Source: UBA7359 sp964523895 (GTDB lineage: Bacteria > Pseudomonadota > Gammaproteobacteria > Eutrophobiales > Eutrophobiaceae). From it: DNA of 64,000 nt. Positions 16,711 through 25,513 of the stretch are shown here, one piece after another. Position 1 is the first letter of the stretch. The number at the start of each line of letters is the position of its first letter. Position numbers and translations under genes: made by a program. The DNA lies in assembly GCA_964523895.1 (NCBI GenBank), contig CAZGBJ010000004.1, positions 60,859 through 124,858 on the forward strand. Reading direction: 5' to 3'. The notes beneath the pieces were generated by a model. It was given only the letters and a program-made list of their open reading frames with translations, was not told the origin of the DNA and made no database searches.

Positions 16711-18969
16711 ATGTCTGATAATCTAAGTTTTGACTTCGAACAAAACGAACAACAACCGTTGCAGGAATATACAGAGAAGGCCTATCTGGACTATTCCATG
16801 TACGTCATCCTGGACCGTGCCTTACCACATATTGGTGATGGTCTAAAACCAGTGCAGCGTAGAATTGTTTACGCTATGTCGGAATTAGGTTTAAAGGCAA
16901 CAGCAAAGTATAAAAAGTCGGCACGAACTATTGGTGATGTATTAGGTAAATTCCATCCACATGGTGATTCTGCCTGTTATGAGGCTATGGTATTGATGGC
17001 TCAGGATTTTTCTTATCGCTATCCTTTAATTGATGGTCAGGGTAACTGGGGTTCGATGGATGATCCAAAGTCCTTTGCCGCGATGCGTTATACCGAATCA
17101 AAACTAACATCCTATGCCGATGTATTACTTGGCGAGGTGAGTCAGGGGACAGTAGATTGGACGGCCAATTTTGATGGAACATTAGAAGAACCCCAAATCT
17201 TACCAGCGCGGCTACCGAATATATTATTAAACGGAACTACTGGCATTGCTGTCGGTATGGCAACTGATATTCCTCCACATAATATTAAAGAAGTTGCCAG
17301 TGCTTGTATCAGACTGTTAGAAGCGCCAAAAAGTACGGTAAAACAACTTTGTAAACATATCAAAGGCCCGGATTATCCTACCAGAGCTGAAATTATTACG
17401 CCTAAATCCGCTATACAGGAAATGTATGAAACCGGAAATGGTTCGATCAAGATGCGTGCAATTTGGGAAAAAGAAGATGGCAACATTGTTGTCACGGCAC
17501 TACCACACCAAAGTTCCGGTAGTAAAATTCTTGAACAGATTGCAGCACAAATGCAGGCAAAGAAATTACCAATGCTGGAAGACCTGCGTGATGAATCTGA
17601 TCATGAAAATCCAATTCGACTGATTCTTATTCCACGATCCAATCGTATTAATCTTGAAGAAGTGATGTTGCATCTATTTGCCACAACCGACCTTGAACGA
17701 AGTTATCGTGTAAATCTGAATATTATTGGCCTCAATGGTCGTCCACAGGTCAAAGATCTGAGAGGTATATTAAAAGAATGGCTGGAATACCGTACAGAAA
17801 CAGTTAGAAGAAGACTACAGTTTCGTCTGGATAAAATACTTGCGCAGATCCATATTCTTGAAGGTTTGATGATTGCCTATCTGAAGATTGATGAAGTTAT
17901 TAAAATTATTCGAGAAGAAGACAAACCTAAAGCTGTATTGATGAAACGTTTCAAGCTGAGTGATATTCAAGCCGACGCCGTTCTTGATTTAAAATTACGC
18001 AAGTTAGCCAAGCTCGAAGAGATCAAGATCAAGGGTGAATTGGATGAATTGAAAACAGAACGAAAGCAGCTTGATAAAACACTCGGTTCTAAGCAACGTT
18101 TAAAGACCTTGGTCAGAAAAGAAATTGAAGCCGATGCAAAAGAATATGGTGATGATCGAAAATCACCGTTAAAAGAAGGCATGGAAGCAAAAGCCATTGA
18201 TGAACAAACGTTAATACCGACAGAGCCCGTTACGATTGTTCTTTCAGACAAAGGTTGGGTGAGGGCAGCGAAAGGACATGAGGTTGATCCGGAAATCTTA
18301 AATTATAAAAGTGGTGATAGTTTTAAACAGGCAAGCTTAGGTAGAAGTAATCAACTTGCCGTCTTTCTTGATTCAAGTGGTCGTTGTTATTCATTACCTG
18401 CACATTCATTACCTTCTGCGCGTAGTTTAGGTGAACCAATCTCAGCACGTTTAACACCACCTGATGGTGTTACCTTTGAAGGCGTGATGGCAGGCGACCC
18501 TGAATCGATATACCTGGTGGGTTCAGATGCCGGTTATGGTTTTATGGTTAAGCTGGAAGATATCTATACAAAAAATAGAAACGGCAAGGCCATCATATCA
18601 ATTCCGAAAGGAGCTAAAGTATTAACGCCCACTAAAGTAAACGATATTAAAAATGATTGGGTTGCTGCAGTTACTTCAATAGGACGCATGTTAATGTTTC
18701 CTTTAAGTGAATTGACGTTGCTACCCAAAGGCAAAGGTTTAAAGATAATTCAAATACCTCCCGCGAAATTAAAAACACGAGAAGAATATGTTGTTGCAAT
18801 GACGGCAATGGGTGAGGAAGACAAGCTGGTTATCTATGCGGGTAAGAAACACATGACAATGAAATCAGCAGATCAGGAATATTACATTGGCGAACGCGGC
18901 CGAAGAGGAAATATGTTAGGACGTAATTTTAGGAAAGTATTCAGGATTAAAGTGGAAACAATTGAATAA
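16711..18969 (+). CDS. parC: DNA topoisomerase IV subunit A
   Basis: Cleavage-religation subunit of topoisomerase IV, 752 aa, the length of ParC rather than GyrA. The quinolone-resistance region HPHGDSACYEAMVLMAQDFS (about residues 77-96) keeps Ser and Glu at the common resistance positions, so it looks wild type. The catalytic tyrosine is in AAMRYTESKLT (about residue 117). The C-terminal half is a ParC-type DNA-wrapping domain without a GyrA box. A good ribosome binding site (GAGGAA) precedes the ATG. Confidence 0.95.
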   Translation: MSDNLSFDFEQNEQQPLQEYTEKAYLDYSMYVILDRALPHIGDGLKPVQRRIVYAMSELGLKATAKYKKSARTIGDVLGKFHPHGDSACYEAMVLMAQDFSYRYPLIDGQGNWGSMDDPKSFAAMRYTESKLTSYADVLLGEVSQGTVDWTANFDGTLEEPQILPARLPNILLNGTTGIAVGMATDIPPHNIKEVASACIRLLEAPKSTVKQLCKHIKGPDYPTRAEIITPKSAIQEMYETGNGSIKMRAIWEKEDGNIVVTALPHQSSGSKILEQIAAQMQAKKLPMLEDLRDESDHENPIRLILIPRSNRINLEEVMLHLFATTDLERSYRVNLNIIGLNGRPQVKDLRGILKEWLEYRTETVRRRLQFRLDKILAQIHILEGLMIAYLKIDEVIKIIREEDKPKAVLMKRFKLSDIQADAVLDLKLRKLAKLEEIKIKGELDELKTERKQLDKTLGSKQRLKTLVRKEIEADAKEYGDDRKSPLKEGMEAKAIDEQTLIPTEPVTIVLSDKGWVRAAKGHEVDPEILNYKSGDSFKQASLGRSNQLAVFLDSSGRCYSLPAHSLPSARSLGEPISARLTPPDGVTFEGVMAGDPESIYLVGSDAGYGFMVKLEDIYTKNRNGKAIISIPKGAKVLTPTKVNDIKNDWVAAVTSIGRMLMFPLSELTLLPKGKGLKIIQIPPAKLKTREEYVVAMTAMGEEDKLVIYAGKKHMTMKSADQEYYIGERGRRGNMLGRNFRKVFRIKVETIE

Positions 18970-19023
18970 AACCAAATAAATCAACATTATTATTTTTTCT
19001 ATCTGTATTAATAAGCAAATTTT

Positions 19024-19677
19024 ATGAAAGAAATTCGCGTCATAAAAATTAGTTTTTTAGCGTTATTACTTTTTTGTACTTTAGAACAAACGGTATATGC
19101 TGAAACAGAGATATATTATCGTGGTCTACGTTCGGGCGTTGCATGGATAAATATCAATGGACGGTTGGCAAAATTATCTCCTGGAAGAACAAGTAAAGAA
19201 GGCGTCAAATTACTCAAGGCTGATAAAAAATCAATCACGTTAATCGTTGACAGCAATCGTTACCGTTATGAAAAAGGGAGCAACAAAGGTACCTTGCTTG
19301 ATAATGAAGTGGTGCTCTATAATGATCCTGTAAATGGGAATTACTATTCGAAAGGCAGTATTAATGGCAAGCCGGCAATCTTTCTGATTGACACAGGAGC
19401 TTCATTGATAGCGATTAATAAAAATCATGCCCGTCAATTAGGCCTTAAATTTGGCGACAAAAAAATTAAGGTTAGTACTGCTACAAAAGATGAAATCGCC
19501 TATTTAGTAACGTTAAAATCAGTAAAGGTTGGAGATATAGAGTTAAAAGATATCCTTGCAGCAGTTACAAATCATAATGACAATCCAAAAGTTCCCTTAC
19601 TTGGTATGTCTTTTCTGAATAAGGTAGAAATTTCCCAAACAAAAGATCAGATGTCACTAAAGTATAAAGGGAAATAA
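19024..19677 (+). CDS. Exported retropepsin-like aspartic protease (TIGR02281-type)
   Basis: 217 residues. Signal peptide or N-terminal anchor (LALLLFCTLEQTVYA, about 12-26). The C-terminal half is a clan AA retropepsin-like domain: FLIDTGASLIAINKNHARQL has the DTGA active-site triplet (about residue 121) and LLGMSFLNKVEI the matching psi-loop strand. Such single-domain proteins act as dimers with one Asp from each chain. TIGR02281-type members are periplasmic or membrane-anchored and of unknown substrate. Not linked to a neighbour beyond following parC by 54 bases. Confidence 0.82.
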   Translation: MKEIRVIKISFLALLLFCTLEQTVYAETEIYYRGLRSGVAWININGRLAKLSPGRTSKEGVKLLKADKKSITLIVDSNRYRYEKGSNKGTLLDNEVVLYNDPVNGNYYSKGSINGKPAIFLIDTGASLIAINKNHARQLGLKFGDKKIKVSTATKDEIAYLVTLKSVKVGDIELKDILAAVTNHNDNPKVPLLGMSFLNKVEISQTKDQMSLKYKGK

Positions 19678-19717
19678 TTGTTCCACTGCTTTTTTATTCT
19701 TAATACTAAGAGTAGAT

Positions 19718-20248
19718 TTATTTTTTCTGAAATATTTTAAATATACTTGATGTCAATTTGTTCATGAAGGATGATTTTTTTTCTGTTTTTATTTCATCCT
19801 GTTTTTCGGTTGCTTCTTTAAAAGCACTTACTTCCTTTTCTGAAATTTCGCTTGGTTCTTCCGATGCGATAATTTCGTCATCTAATTCATGCTCTGTTTT
19901 TTCGGAATAAGGTTGGCAGCACATATCACCAATAAATTGTTCTCCATTTGCACCCCAATAGACTCCAACTATTTCCGGAGGATTTTTTGTATCTACTAAA
20001 CTTGAAGAATTAAATGTGGCTTTCAAACTGTATTCCACAGCACCATAACCGTAGATGTAGAGATATTCATCAGTGCCTGGAATTTTGATATGTAACTCAT
20101 CTAATAAGCGGCTTTGTGGAATAGATGGTTTTGTTGTGATAATGGCATCAATGTTTCCTGCAGAAGTTCCTTCAGTATGGATCAAGCTATCCTTAAATTC
20201 GAAAGTAACAGCTTCTCCATCAATCGTAATTGAATATTCTTTATCCAT
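19718..20248 (-). CDS. Protein of unknown function
   Basis: 176 residues without signal peptide or membrane segment. The first 115 residues are predicted beta-rich with IDGEAVTFEFKDSLIHTEG and YLYIYGYGAVEYSLKATF; the next 40 are very acidic (DDEIIASEEPSEISEKEVS) and the last 25 are basic and amphipathic (MNKLTSSIFKIFQKK). The charge split suggests a folded head, a flexible linker and a basic or membrane-touching tail. No family recognised. Monocistronic, convergent with the protease gene. Confidence 0.65.
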   Translation of the reverse strand: MDKEYSITIDGEAVTFEFKDSLIHTEGTSAGNIDAIITTKPSIPQSRLLDELHIKIPGTDEYLYIYGYGAVEYSLKATFNSSSLVDTKNPPEIVGVYWGANGEQFIGDMCCQPYSEKTEHELDDEIIASEEPSEISEKEVSAFKEATEKQDEIKTEKKSSFMNKLTSSIFKIFQKK

Positions 20249-20459
20249 TAAACTGATCTCCTTTATTAAAGAAATTCTGTTATATAGGTACTAAGAACGT
20301 TACTGAGCAGGTTTAGCTATGGTTAATCCCCATTTTTAAAACCCGCAGGAAATATCAATATTCTGCTTTATTACAAAATCATTCAGAATGAACTATTCTA
20401 AAACTAAATCGAAACTTAGTCATAGCTAATAAGTCATATATAAAAATATAATTTGAAAT

Positions 20460-21653
20460 ATGTCATCAGACTCAATCTCTTTCTATCGTGATTTACCGAT
20501 CTTTTCTGATTTTGAATCAGTTACGGAATTGGCCAATTACACCAAACTTCCTGAAAGTTGGCATATTGTCGCCGCTGATGTTCAGGATTCTACCGGTGCT
20601 ATTCGAGATGGCCATTACAAGGCGGTCAATGTTGTCGGTGTATCTGTTATTACTGCGATTACAAATTTAACCGACCCATACACTATCCCTTCTATGTTTG
20701 GTGGTGACGGTGCGACATTATGTATCCCTACAAGTCTTGTGCCAAGAGCTAGAGAAGCATTGATAGCAACACGGCGGATGGCAATAAAACAATTTAACCT
20801 TAATTTACGGATTGGCATTGTGCCTGTTGATGTGGTGCGAAGAGCAGGGCATGAAGTATTGCTTGCCAAACATCGCATGTCTGAGCATTTTACCCAGGTC
20901 GCTTTTGCTGGAGGTGGTGTTGAATATGCTGAATCCTTAATTAAGGACGACAAGACAGGAAAAGCTTATCGATTGGAAAATGAAGAAGAGAGTTCAAATG
21001 CGGATTACTCCGGATTGGAATGCCGTTGGGATAATGTTCCAAGCCAACATGGCGAAACAATTTCTTTGATTGTTAAAGTATTAGCCTCTTCAACTGAAGA
21101 GCAAGCAAAGCTTTACAATGAAATAATTGCAAAAGTAAAACAAATCTACGGAGATGATAATTCATGCCGTCCTGTCCAAATCGATGCTTTAAATCTTACC
21201 AATAATAGTTGGAAATTGAGTCATGAATCAAAAGTCAGAACCTTTTCGCGTGAAAAAAATAAAACTCTTAATTATTGGCTATTTATTCGGATGCAAATCT
21301 TTTTTGGCAGGATATTTATGGCGTTCAACATGAAGGTTGCCGGTTTTAACTGGGGTAATTATAAAAAAGATGTAGTAAGTAATACTGATTTCAAAAAATT
21401 TGATGGTACCTTACGTGAAGTTATATCAGGAACACCAGAACAGCGCGAAAAATTAGATTCTTATCTAAACAACAGGTATAGCAAACGAGAATGTGTTTAT
21501 GGCATCCATGTTTCAGACTCGGCGCTTGTAACTTGTATGATTAACAATAGGGATGGAGAACATTATCATTTTGTCGATGGCGCAGACGGTGGCTATGCTA
21601 TGGCGGCAACAAACATGAAACAGCAACTAAAGTCATTGGTTGCTAGCGTATAA
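20460..21653 (+). CDS. DUF3095 family protein, class III nucleotidyl cyclase-like
   Basis: 397 residues, soluble. The N-terminal part matches DUF3095: FYRDLPIFSDF, then WHIVAADVQDSTGAIRDGHY and VNVVGVSVITAITNL, where the DVxxST turn is the metal-binding entry of class III cyclases, followed by MFGGDGATLCIP, equivalent to the GGDE-like second acidic loop. A C-terminal domain of about 150 residues follows. The family is thought to be cyclase-related, but its activity is not established to my knowledge. Isolated gene; start chosen as the ATG at 20460. Confidence 0.8.
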   Translation: MSSDSISFYRDLPIFSDFESVTELANYTKLPESWHIVAADVQDSTGAIRDGHYKAVNVVGVSVITAITNLTDPYTIPSMFGGDGATLCIPTSLVPRAREALIATRRMAIKQFNLNLRIGIVPVDVVRRAGHEVLLAKHRMSEHFTQVAFAGGGVEYAESLIKDDKTGKAYRLENEEESSNADYSGLECRWDNVPSQHGETISLIVKVLASSTEEQAKLYNEIIAKVKQIYGDDNSCRPVQIDALNLTNNSWKLSHESKVRTFSREKNKTLNYWLFIRMQIFFGRIFMAFNMKVAGFNWGNYKKDVVSNTDFKKFDGTLREVISGTPEQREKLDSYLNNRYSKRECVYGIHVSDSALVTCMINNRDGEHYHFVDGADGGYAMAATNMKQQLKSLVASV

Positions 21654-21802
21654 GAAAAGCTATCAAAATGCCTGCTATTAGATGTTGGGAAGTAATTTGT
21701 ACAACATCATAAGCCTATTTCAAGTGTTCTGACCCCTTGATTCTTTCAGACTCGACTCTACCGCCTACATCCGCCATCATCGTTTGTATGTTCCTGCAAA
21801 CA

Positions 21803-21857
21803 GTCGCTCCTGCGCATCCATGCGCCCGCGACATACAGGCCATCCATGGCCATAAAA
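21803..21857 (+). repeat. Dispersed hairpin repeat, copy 3
   Basis: GTCGCTCCTGCGC, then GCGCATCCATGCGC, CATACAG and GGCCATCCATGGCC, then ATAAAA. The last stem has changed from GTACA/TGTAC (copies 1 and 4) to GGCCA/TGGCC while the TCC loop is kept, so pairing is preserved by paired substitutions. It runs straight into the terminator at 21861. Confidence 0.75.
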
Positions 21858-21884
21858 AAAGCCGGGTTCATAAGACCCGGCTTG
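21854..21884 (-). terminator. Rho-independent terminator downstream of epmB
   Basis: On the minus strand GCCGGGTC and GACCCGGC-type arms (21861-21882) enclose a short AT loop and are followed by seven T residues. Confidence 0.85.
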
Positions 21885-21950
21885 AATGTTATGAACGGAT
21901 TTTTTCTTGGGGGGAAGGAGGAAAACCGTTCTTAATAGCTATATCGGCAT
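21855..21950 (-). ncRNA. Candidate 3'-UTR small RNA with C-rich anti-SD loop (copy 2)
   Basis: In the epmB 3'-UTR the minus strand has GAACGG (from 21931) and CCGTTC (to 21893), extended inside by TTTTC/GAAAA, around the loop CTCCTTCCCCCCAA, followed by the terminator at 21861-21882. This is the same plan as the folE2 3'-UTR candidate at 9497-9519. It lies entirely between the epmB stop and its terminator, so it would be made by processing or from a promoter within epmB. The rest of the 21654-21974 gap holds the copy 3 repeat. Confidence 0.4.
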
Positions 21951-21974
21951 TAATTTAACTAACTTTAGATAAAT

Positions 21975-22955
21975 TTAAACCCATGTTTTTCCAGTGGCAC
22001 CCGCTTCTTCTTTAACCAATCTTGGTATCAGATAACCAGAGACGGATTCTTTCATTTTCTGAATGAGATTTTGAGCATGGTCTTCATTAACGTTGAAATG
22101 TGCTGCGCCGGCAACAGGATCTAACAGATGTAGGTAATAGGGCGTAACTTGATGTTCAACTAATCGTTCAGAAAGTGTGATTAATGTTTCAGTTGTATCG
22201 TTTATTCCTTTTAATAGCACAGATTGATTAAGTACCATAATGTTGAATTGCTGTAATAACTTAATATTGTCTATAACAGCGTTATCGATTTCATTTGCAT
22301 GATTAATATGCAGAACAAAAATAATTGTTTTCCCCATGCTAGTGAGTTGATTAATTAACTCTGTCGAGAGTCGTGCAGGTAATACAACCGGGATACGGGT
22401 ATGGAAACGAATTCGTTTTATATGTTTGAGTTTTGATATTGCTTGACAGAGTTTTATTAAGCGACGGTCAGATAGTGTTAAGGGATCGCCGCCGCTCAGA
22501 ATGATTTCTTTAATACTTTTATCCGATTCAATATAGTCGAGACTTTGTTTTAAATTATTTCCATTAGCCGATGCTACTTGATAAGGGAAGTGACGGCGAA
22601 AACAGTAACGGCAATGTACTGCACAAGCACCGGTTGTAATGGATAAGACGCGGCTATTATATTTCTGTAGTAAACCTTGTATGGGCTGAACATTAGACTC
22701 TGCTAAAGGGTCATTGACATAACCCTCACAATCATTTTCTTCATCAATATAAGGAAATACCTGGCGCAAAATAGGGTCGTCTGGATCATTATGCTGTATA
22801 CGATCAGCAAAAGCATGAGGCACACGAACTGGAAATTGCTCTATCGACTGTTGACTATAACCAATGGAATTTGCCATAAGACCAACATAGTCGAGTAATT
22901 CATTAGGTTGTCGTATGGCTTGTGCCAATTGTTTTTGCCAGGATAAAGACTGCAT
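21975..22955 (-). CDS. epmB: EF-P beta-lysylation protein EpmB (lysine 2,3-aminomutase-like)
   Basis: Radical SAM/PLP enzyme that makes (R)-beta-lysine for attachment to EF-P. The cluster motif is TGACAVHCRYCFRRHFPY (CxxxCxxC), with ILSGGDPLTLSD and the C-terminal PLP lysine region (YYLHLLDPVAGAAHF). I chose the ATG at 22955 (MQSLSWQKQLAQAIRQP) because it matches the family start; the frame stays open to 23015. It is divergent from efp with 62 bases between starts, so both share one promoter region, and epmA lies 1 kb away. epmC is not in the window. Confidence 0.94.
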   Translation of the reverse strand: MQSLSWQKQLAQAIRQPNELLDYVGLMANSIGYSQQSIEQFPVRVPHAFADRIQHNDPDDPILRQVFPYIDEENDCEGYVNDPLAESNVQPIQGLLQKYNSRVLSITTGACAVHCRYCFRRHFPYQVASANGNNLKQSLDYIESDKSIKEIILSGGDPLTLSDRRLIKLCQAISKLKHIKRIRFHTRIPVVLPARLSTELINQLTSMGKTIIFVLHINHANEIDNAVIDNIKLLQQFNIMVLNQSVLLKGINDTTETLITLSERLVEHQVTPYYLHLLDPVAGAAHFNVNEDHAQNLIQKMKESVSGYLIPRLVKEEAGATGKTWV

Positions 22956-23017
22956 TGTTAGCTTAGTTCCATGTATGATATCGCGATTTTTAAGAACTAT
23001 ATTGCAAAGAGGCAAAA

Positions 23018-23587
23018 ATGGCGACTTACAGTACTAATCAATTCAAACAGGGTCTTAAATTAATGATTGATAATGACCCTTGTACTATTGTTGAAAATGA
23101 CATCGTTAAACCAGGTAAAGGACAAGCGTTTAATCGCGTAAAACTACGTAATCTCAAGACAGGCCGTATTTTGGAGAAGACCTATAAGTCTGGAGAATCG
23201 GTTGAAGGTGCTGATGTGATTGAACTGGATATGCAATACCTCTATAACGACGGCGATATGTGGTATTTCATGGATCAAAGCACTTTTGAACAATATGGCG
23301 CCGATGAAAATGCCGTTGTTGATGCCAGGCAATGGATTAAAGGCGAAGAAATGTGCATCGTTACGCTATGGAATAATTCACCTTTGTCGGTTGCCGCGCC
23401 TAATTTTGTCATTCTACAAATTACTGATACAGATCCCGGTTTAAAAGGCGATACAGCTCAAGGTGGTTCAAAACCAGCAACATTAGAAACAGGAACTACA
23501 GTTAAAGTCCCTTTATTTGTTGAAAATGAAGAATTGATAAAAATAGATACGCGGACTGGAGAATATGTCGGTCGCGCTAAAGATTAA
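23018..23587 (+). CDS. efp: Translation elongation factor P
   Basis: 189-residue three-domain factor that rescues ribosomes stalled at polyproline. The modification loop ENDIVKPGKGQAFNRVK carries the lysine equivalent to E. coli Lys34, the target of EpmA/EpmB, both encoded close by. The C-terminal domain has TVKVPLFVENEELIKIDTRT. AGAGGC ribosome binding site about eight bases upstream of the ATG. Cytoplasmic. Confidence 0.97.
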   Translation: MATYSTNQFKQGLKLMIDNDPCTIVENDIVKPGKGQAFNRVKLRNLKTGRILEKTYKSGESVEGADVIELDMQYLYNDGDMWYFMDQSTFEQYGADENAVVDARQWIKGEEMCIVTLWNNSPLSVAAPNFVILQITDTDPGLKGDTAQGGSKPATLETGTTVKVPLFVENEELIKIDTRTGEYVGRAKD

Positions 23588-23704
23588 TTACAATGGATTT
23601 GTTTAAGGAAACCCTTCGTTTAAAGCCCAAATAATTTTCTGCAAATAGCTAATTTTTAAACTATATTTAGATTATTAACATTATTTTGTTAGTGGATAAA
23701 AGTT

Positions 23705-23938
23705 ATGGAAAATTTCGAACATACGATGAATGATCTATTTGCTCAACTGGGGCTATCCGATGCGGATAGCGAGATAAACAACTTTATCCATCAACATCGA
23801 CCTATTGCTGATGATTTGTCTCTTGAAAAAGCCTTGTTCTGGAATGCGGGGCAAGCTCAATTCATCCATGAAGCTCTATACGATGATTCAGATTGGTCGG
23901 AGTTAGTTGATCAATTAAATACACGATTACGAGCGTAA
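23705..23938 (+). CDS. DUF2789 family protein
   Basis: 77-residue acidic helical protein. MNDLFAQLGLSDADSEINNF followed by HRPIADDLSLEKALFWNAGQ and FIHEALYDDSDWSELVDQLN is the DUF2789 pattern: small cytoplasmic proteins of gammaproteobacteria with no assigned role. It sits between efp and epmA in the same direction, which could be chance or could hint at a link with EF-P or translation. No cysteine or metal motif. Confidence 0.8.
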   Translation: MENFEHTMNDLFAQLGLSDADSEINNFIHQHRPIADDLSLEKALFWNAGQAQFIHEALYDDSDWSELVDQLNTRLRA

Positions 23939-24004
23939 AGCTATTCATCAATACTTTAATATTTGACTGGTAGTTTAATACAGCAGTCCTTAATATCGCC
24001 TGCC

Positions 24005-24958
24005 ATGACATCTGATATTTCATGGCAACCTAATGCCAGTTTAGACATTATTAAAAAACGGGCAGCGTTATTGTGGCAAATCCGCGATTTTATGGATCGC
24101 CGTGATATTCTAGAAGTTGATACACCTGTTTTGAGCCATTCTGCAGTTAGTGATCCATATATTCAAAGCGTAACAGCTAATGTTACCCAAAAAAATACGC
24201 CGCTTTATTTACATACCTCACCTGAATTTTGTATGAAACGCTTGCTTGCAGCAGGTTCAGAATCGATTTACCAAATAGCACATGTGTTTCGTGATGAGGA
24301 ATCAGGTAAAAGACATCATGCTGAATTCACCATGCTTGAATGGTATCGATTGGGTTTTGATTATCATCAATTAATGGATGACGTTGGTGAGTTGTTGCTT
24401 GATATTGGCTTAACAAAACCAAATAAAATGACATACGCAGAGGCTTTTTTAAAAACAGTTCAGCTTGACCCACACACAGCCGAGTTAAAGCAATTACAAA
24501 ATATTGCTGGACAGCACGGTTGGGGTAGTGATTCAAATGATCATCATGCTTTACTTGATTTTATTTTTTCAGAAGTCGTTATTAAACAAATTGATGTAAG
24601 CCAACCATTTTTCGTTTATGACTACCCGACATGTATGGCCGCGTTGGCGACGATAAAACCAGGAAGCCCGAGTGTTAGCGAACGTTTTGAATTGTTTATA
24701 AACGGCATGGAGATTGCGAATGGCTTTAATGAATTATGTGATGCCGATGAACAAAAGAAACGATTTGAAGCTGAGTTGAAAACAAGAAAAGACAAAGGCC
24801 TATCTGAATTACCATTGGACGATAATTTTTTGTCAGCGCTTGAGTCGGGTTTGCCAGAAACGGCAGGCGTAGCTGTTGGAATAGATCGTTTGTTGATGGT
24901 TTTATCCGGAAAAGATGATATAAAAGAAGTGATTACTTTCACCTTGGACAAAAACTAG
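24005..24958 (+). CDS. epmA: EF-P lysine transferase EpmA (PoxA/GenX)
   Basis: Class II lysyl-tRNA synthetase paralogue lacking the anticodon-binding domain; it ligates (R)-beta-lysine to EF-P. Motif 2 region SESIYQIAHVFRDEESGKRH and motif 3 GLPETAGVAVGIDRLLMV are intact, and the 317-residue length matches EpmA, not LysS. Start at ATG 24005 (MTSDISWQPNASLDIIKKRA); an upstream TTG at 23963 adds 14 unlikely residues. Functional partner of epmB and efp in the same cluster. Confidence 0.93.
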   Translation: MTSDISWQPNASLDIIKKRAALLWQIRDFMDRRDILEVDTPVLSHSAVSDPYIQSVTANVTQKNTPLYLHTSPEFCMKRLLAAGSESIYQIAHVFRDEESGKRHHAEFTMLEWYRLGFDYHQLMDDVGELLLDIGLTKPNKMTYAEAFLKTVQLDPHTAELKQLQNIAGQHGWGSDSNDHHALLDFIFSEVVIKQIDVSQPFFVYDYPTCMAALATIKPGSPSVSERFELFINGMEIANGFNELCDADEQKKRFEAELKTRKDKGLSELPLDDNFLSALESGLPETAGVAVGIDRLLMVLSGKDDIKEVITFTLDKN

Positions 24959-24970
24959 GAATTTAGATGA

Positions 24971-25444
24971 ATGGGCGTTTATTCAGTCGATAAACTTATT
25001 GCAGAGACCCGTCGAATTGCCAAGGAATATCGCCTTGCTACTGGCAAGACACTTCCTGTTACGCCCGAGATAGCGATTAATGATGCTATCTCCATTCTTG
25101 AATTGTTGCCTAACGAGGAAAATAGTCCAGGTTATGATGCAATTTATAAAAAGGATAGCGAAACTTTAAAAGTCCAGATTAAAGGTCGCGTAATCTTTAA
25201 TGAAAAAAAACAGGGCCATCGAATTGGACAACTTAAGATAGAGCAGCAATGGGATGCAATTATTCTGGTTATAATGAATGCTGATTTTATGCCAGAAGAA
25301 ATTTATATGGCTAAAAGAGATATTATCCTGCAAGAACTTGTAGAAAAAAGTAATAAGAAAGGCGCTATGACACTTGCCAAATTCAAAATTATTTCAGATT
25401 TACTTTGGACAGAGCAAAACGGTTTTGAACAAGACGAAAATTAG
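24971..25444 (+). CDS. DUF6998-like protein, possible nuclease-type fold
   Basis: 157 residues, no signal. An N-terminal helix (VDKLIAETRRIAKEYRLATG) precedes PEIAINDAISILEL, then GYDAIYKKDSE and LKVQIKGRVIF, then QWDAIILVIMN. The order acidic helix, D on a strand, then Q-x-K on the next strand recalls PD-(D/E)XK-type cores and the DUF6998 group. That is an inference by eye, and no methylase or toxin partner is adjacent. It begins 12 bases after epmA, so it is probably co-transcribed. Role unknown. Confidence 0.6.
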   Translation: MGVYSVDKLIAETRRIAKEYRLATGKTLPVTPEIAINDAISILELLPNEENSPGYDAIYKKDSETLKVQIKGRVIFNEKKQGHRIGQLKIEQQWDAIILVIMNADFMPEEIYMAKRDIILQELVEKSNKKGAMTLAKFKIISDLLWTEQNGFEQDEN

Positions 25445-25513
25445 TCTAGAAAGATTAACTATATTTAACCTCATTTTTATTCATGACACATTTCGTGTTT
25501 CTTTATTAAACAC

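Noticed and set aside
24971..25444. Restriction endonuclease
   Set aside because: The QIKGR core only loosely recalls PD-(D/E)XK enzymes, and no methyltransferase or recognition subunit is nearby.
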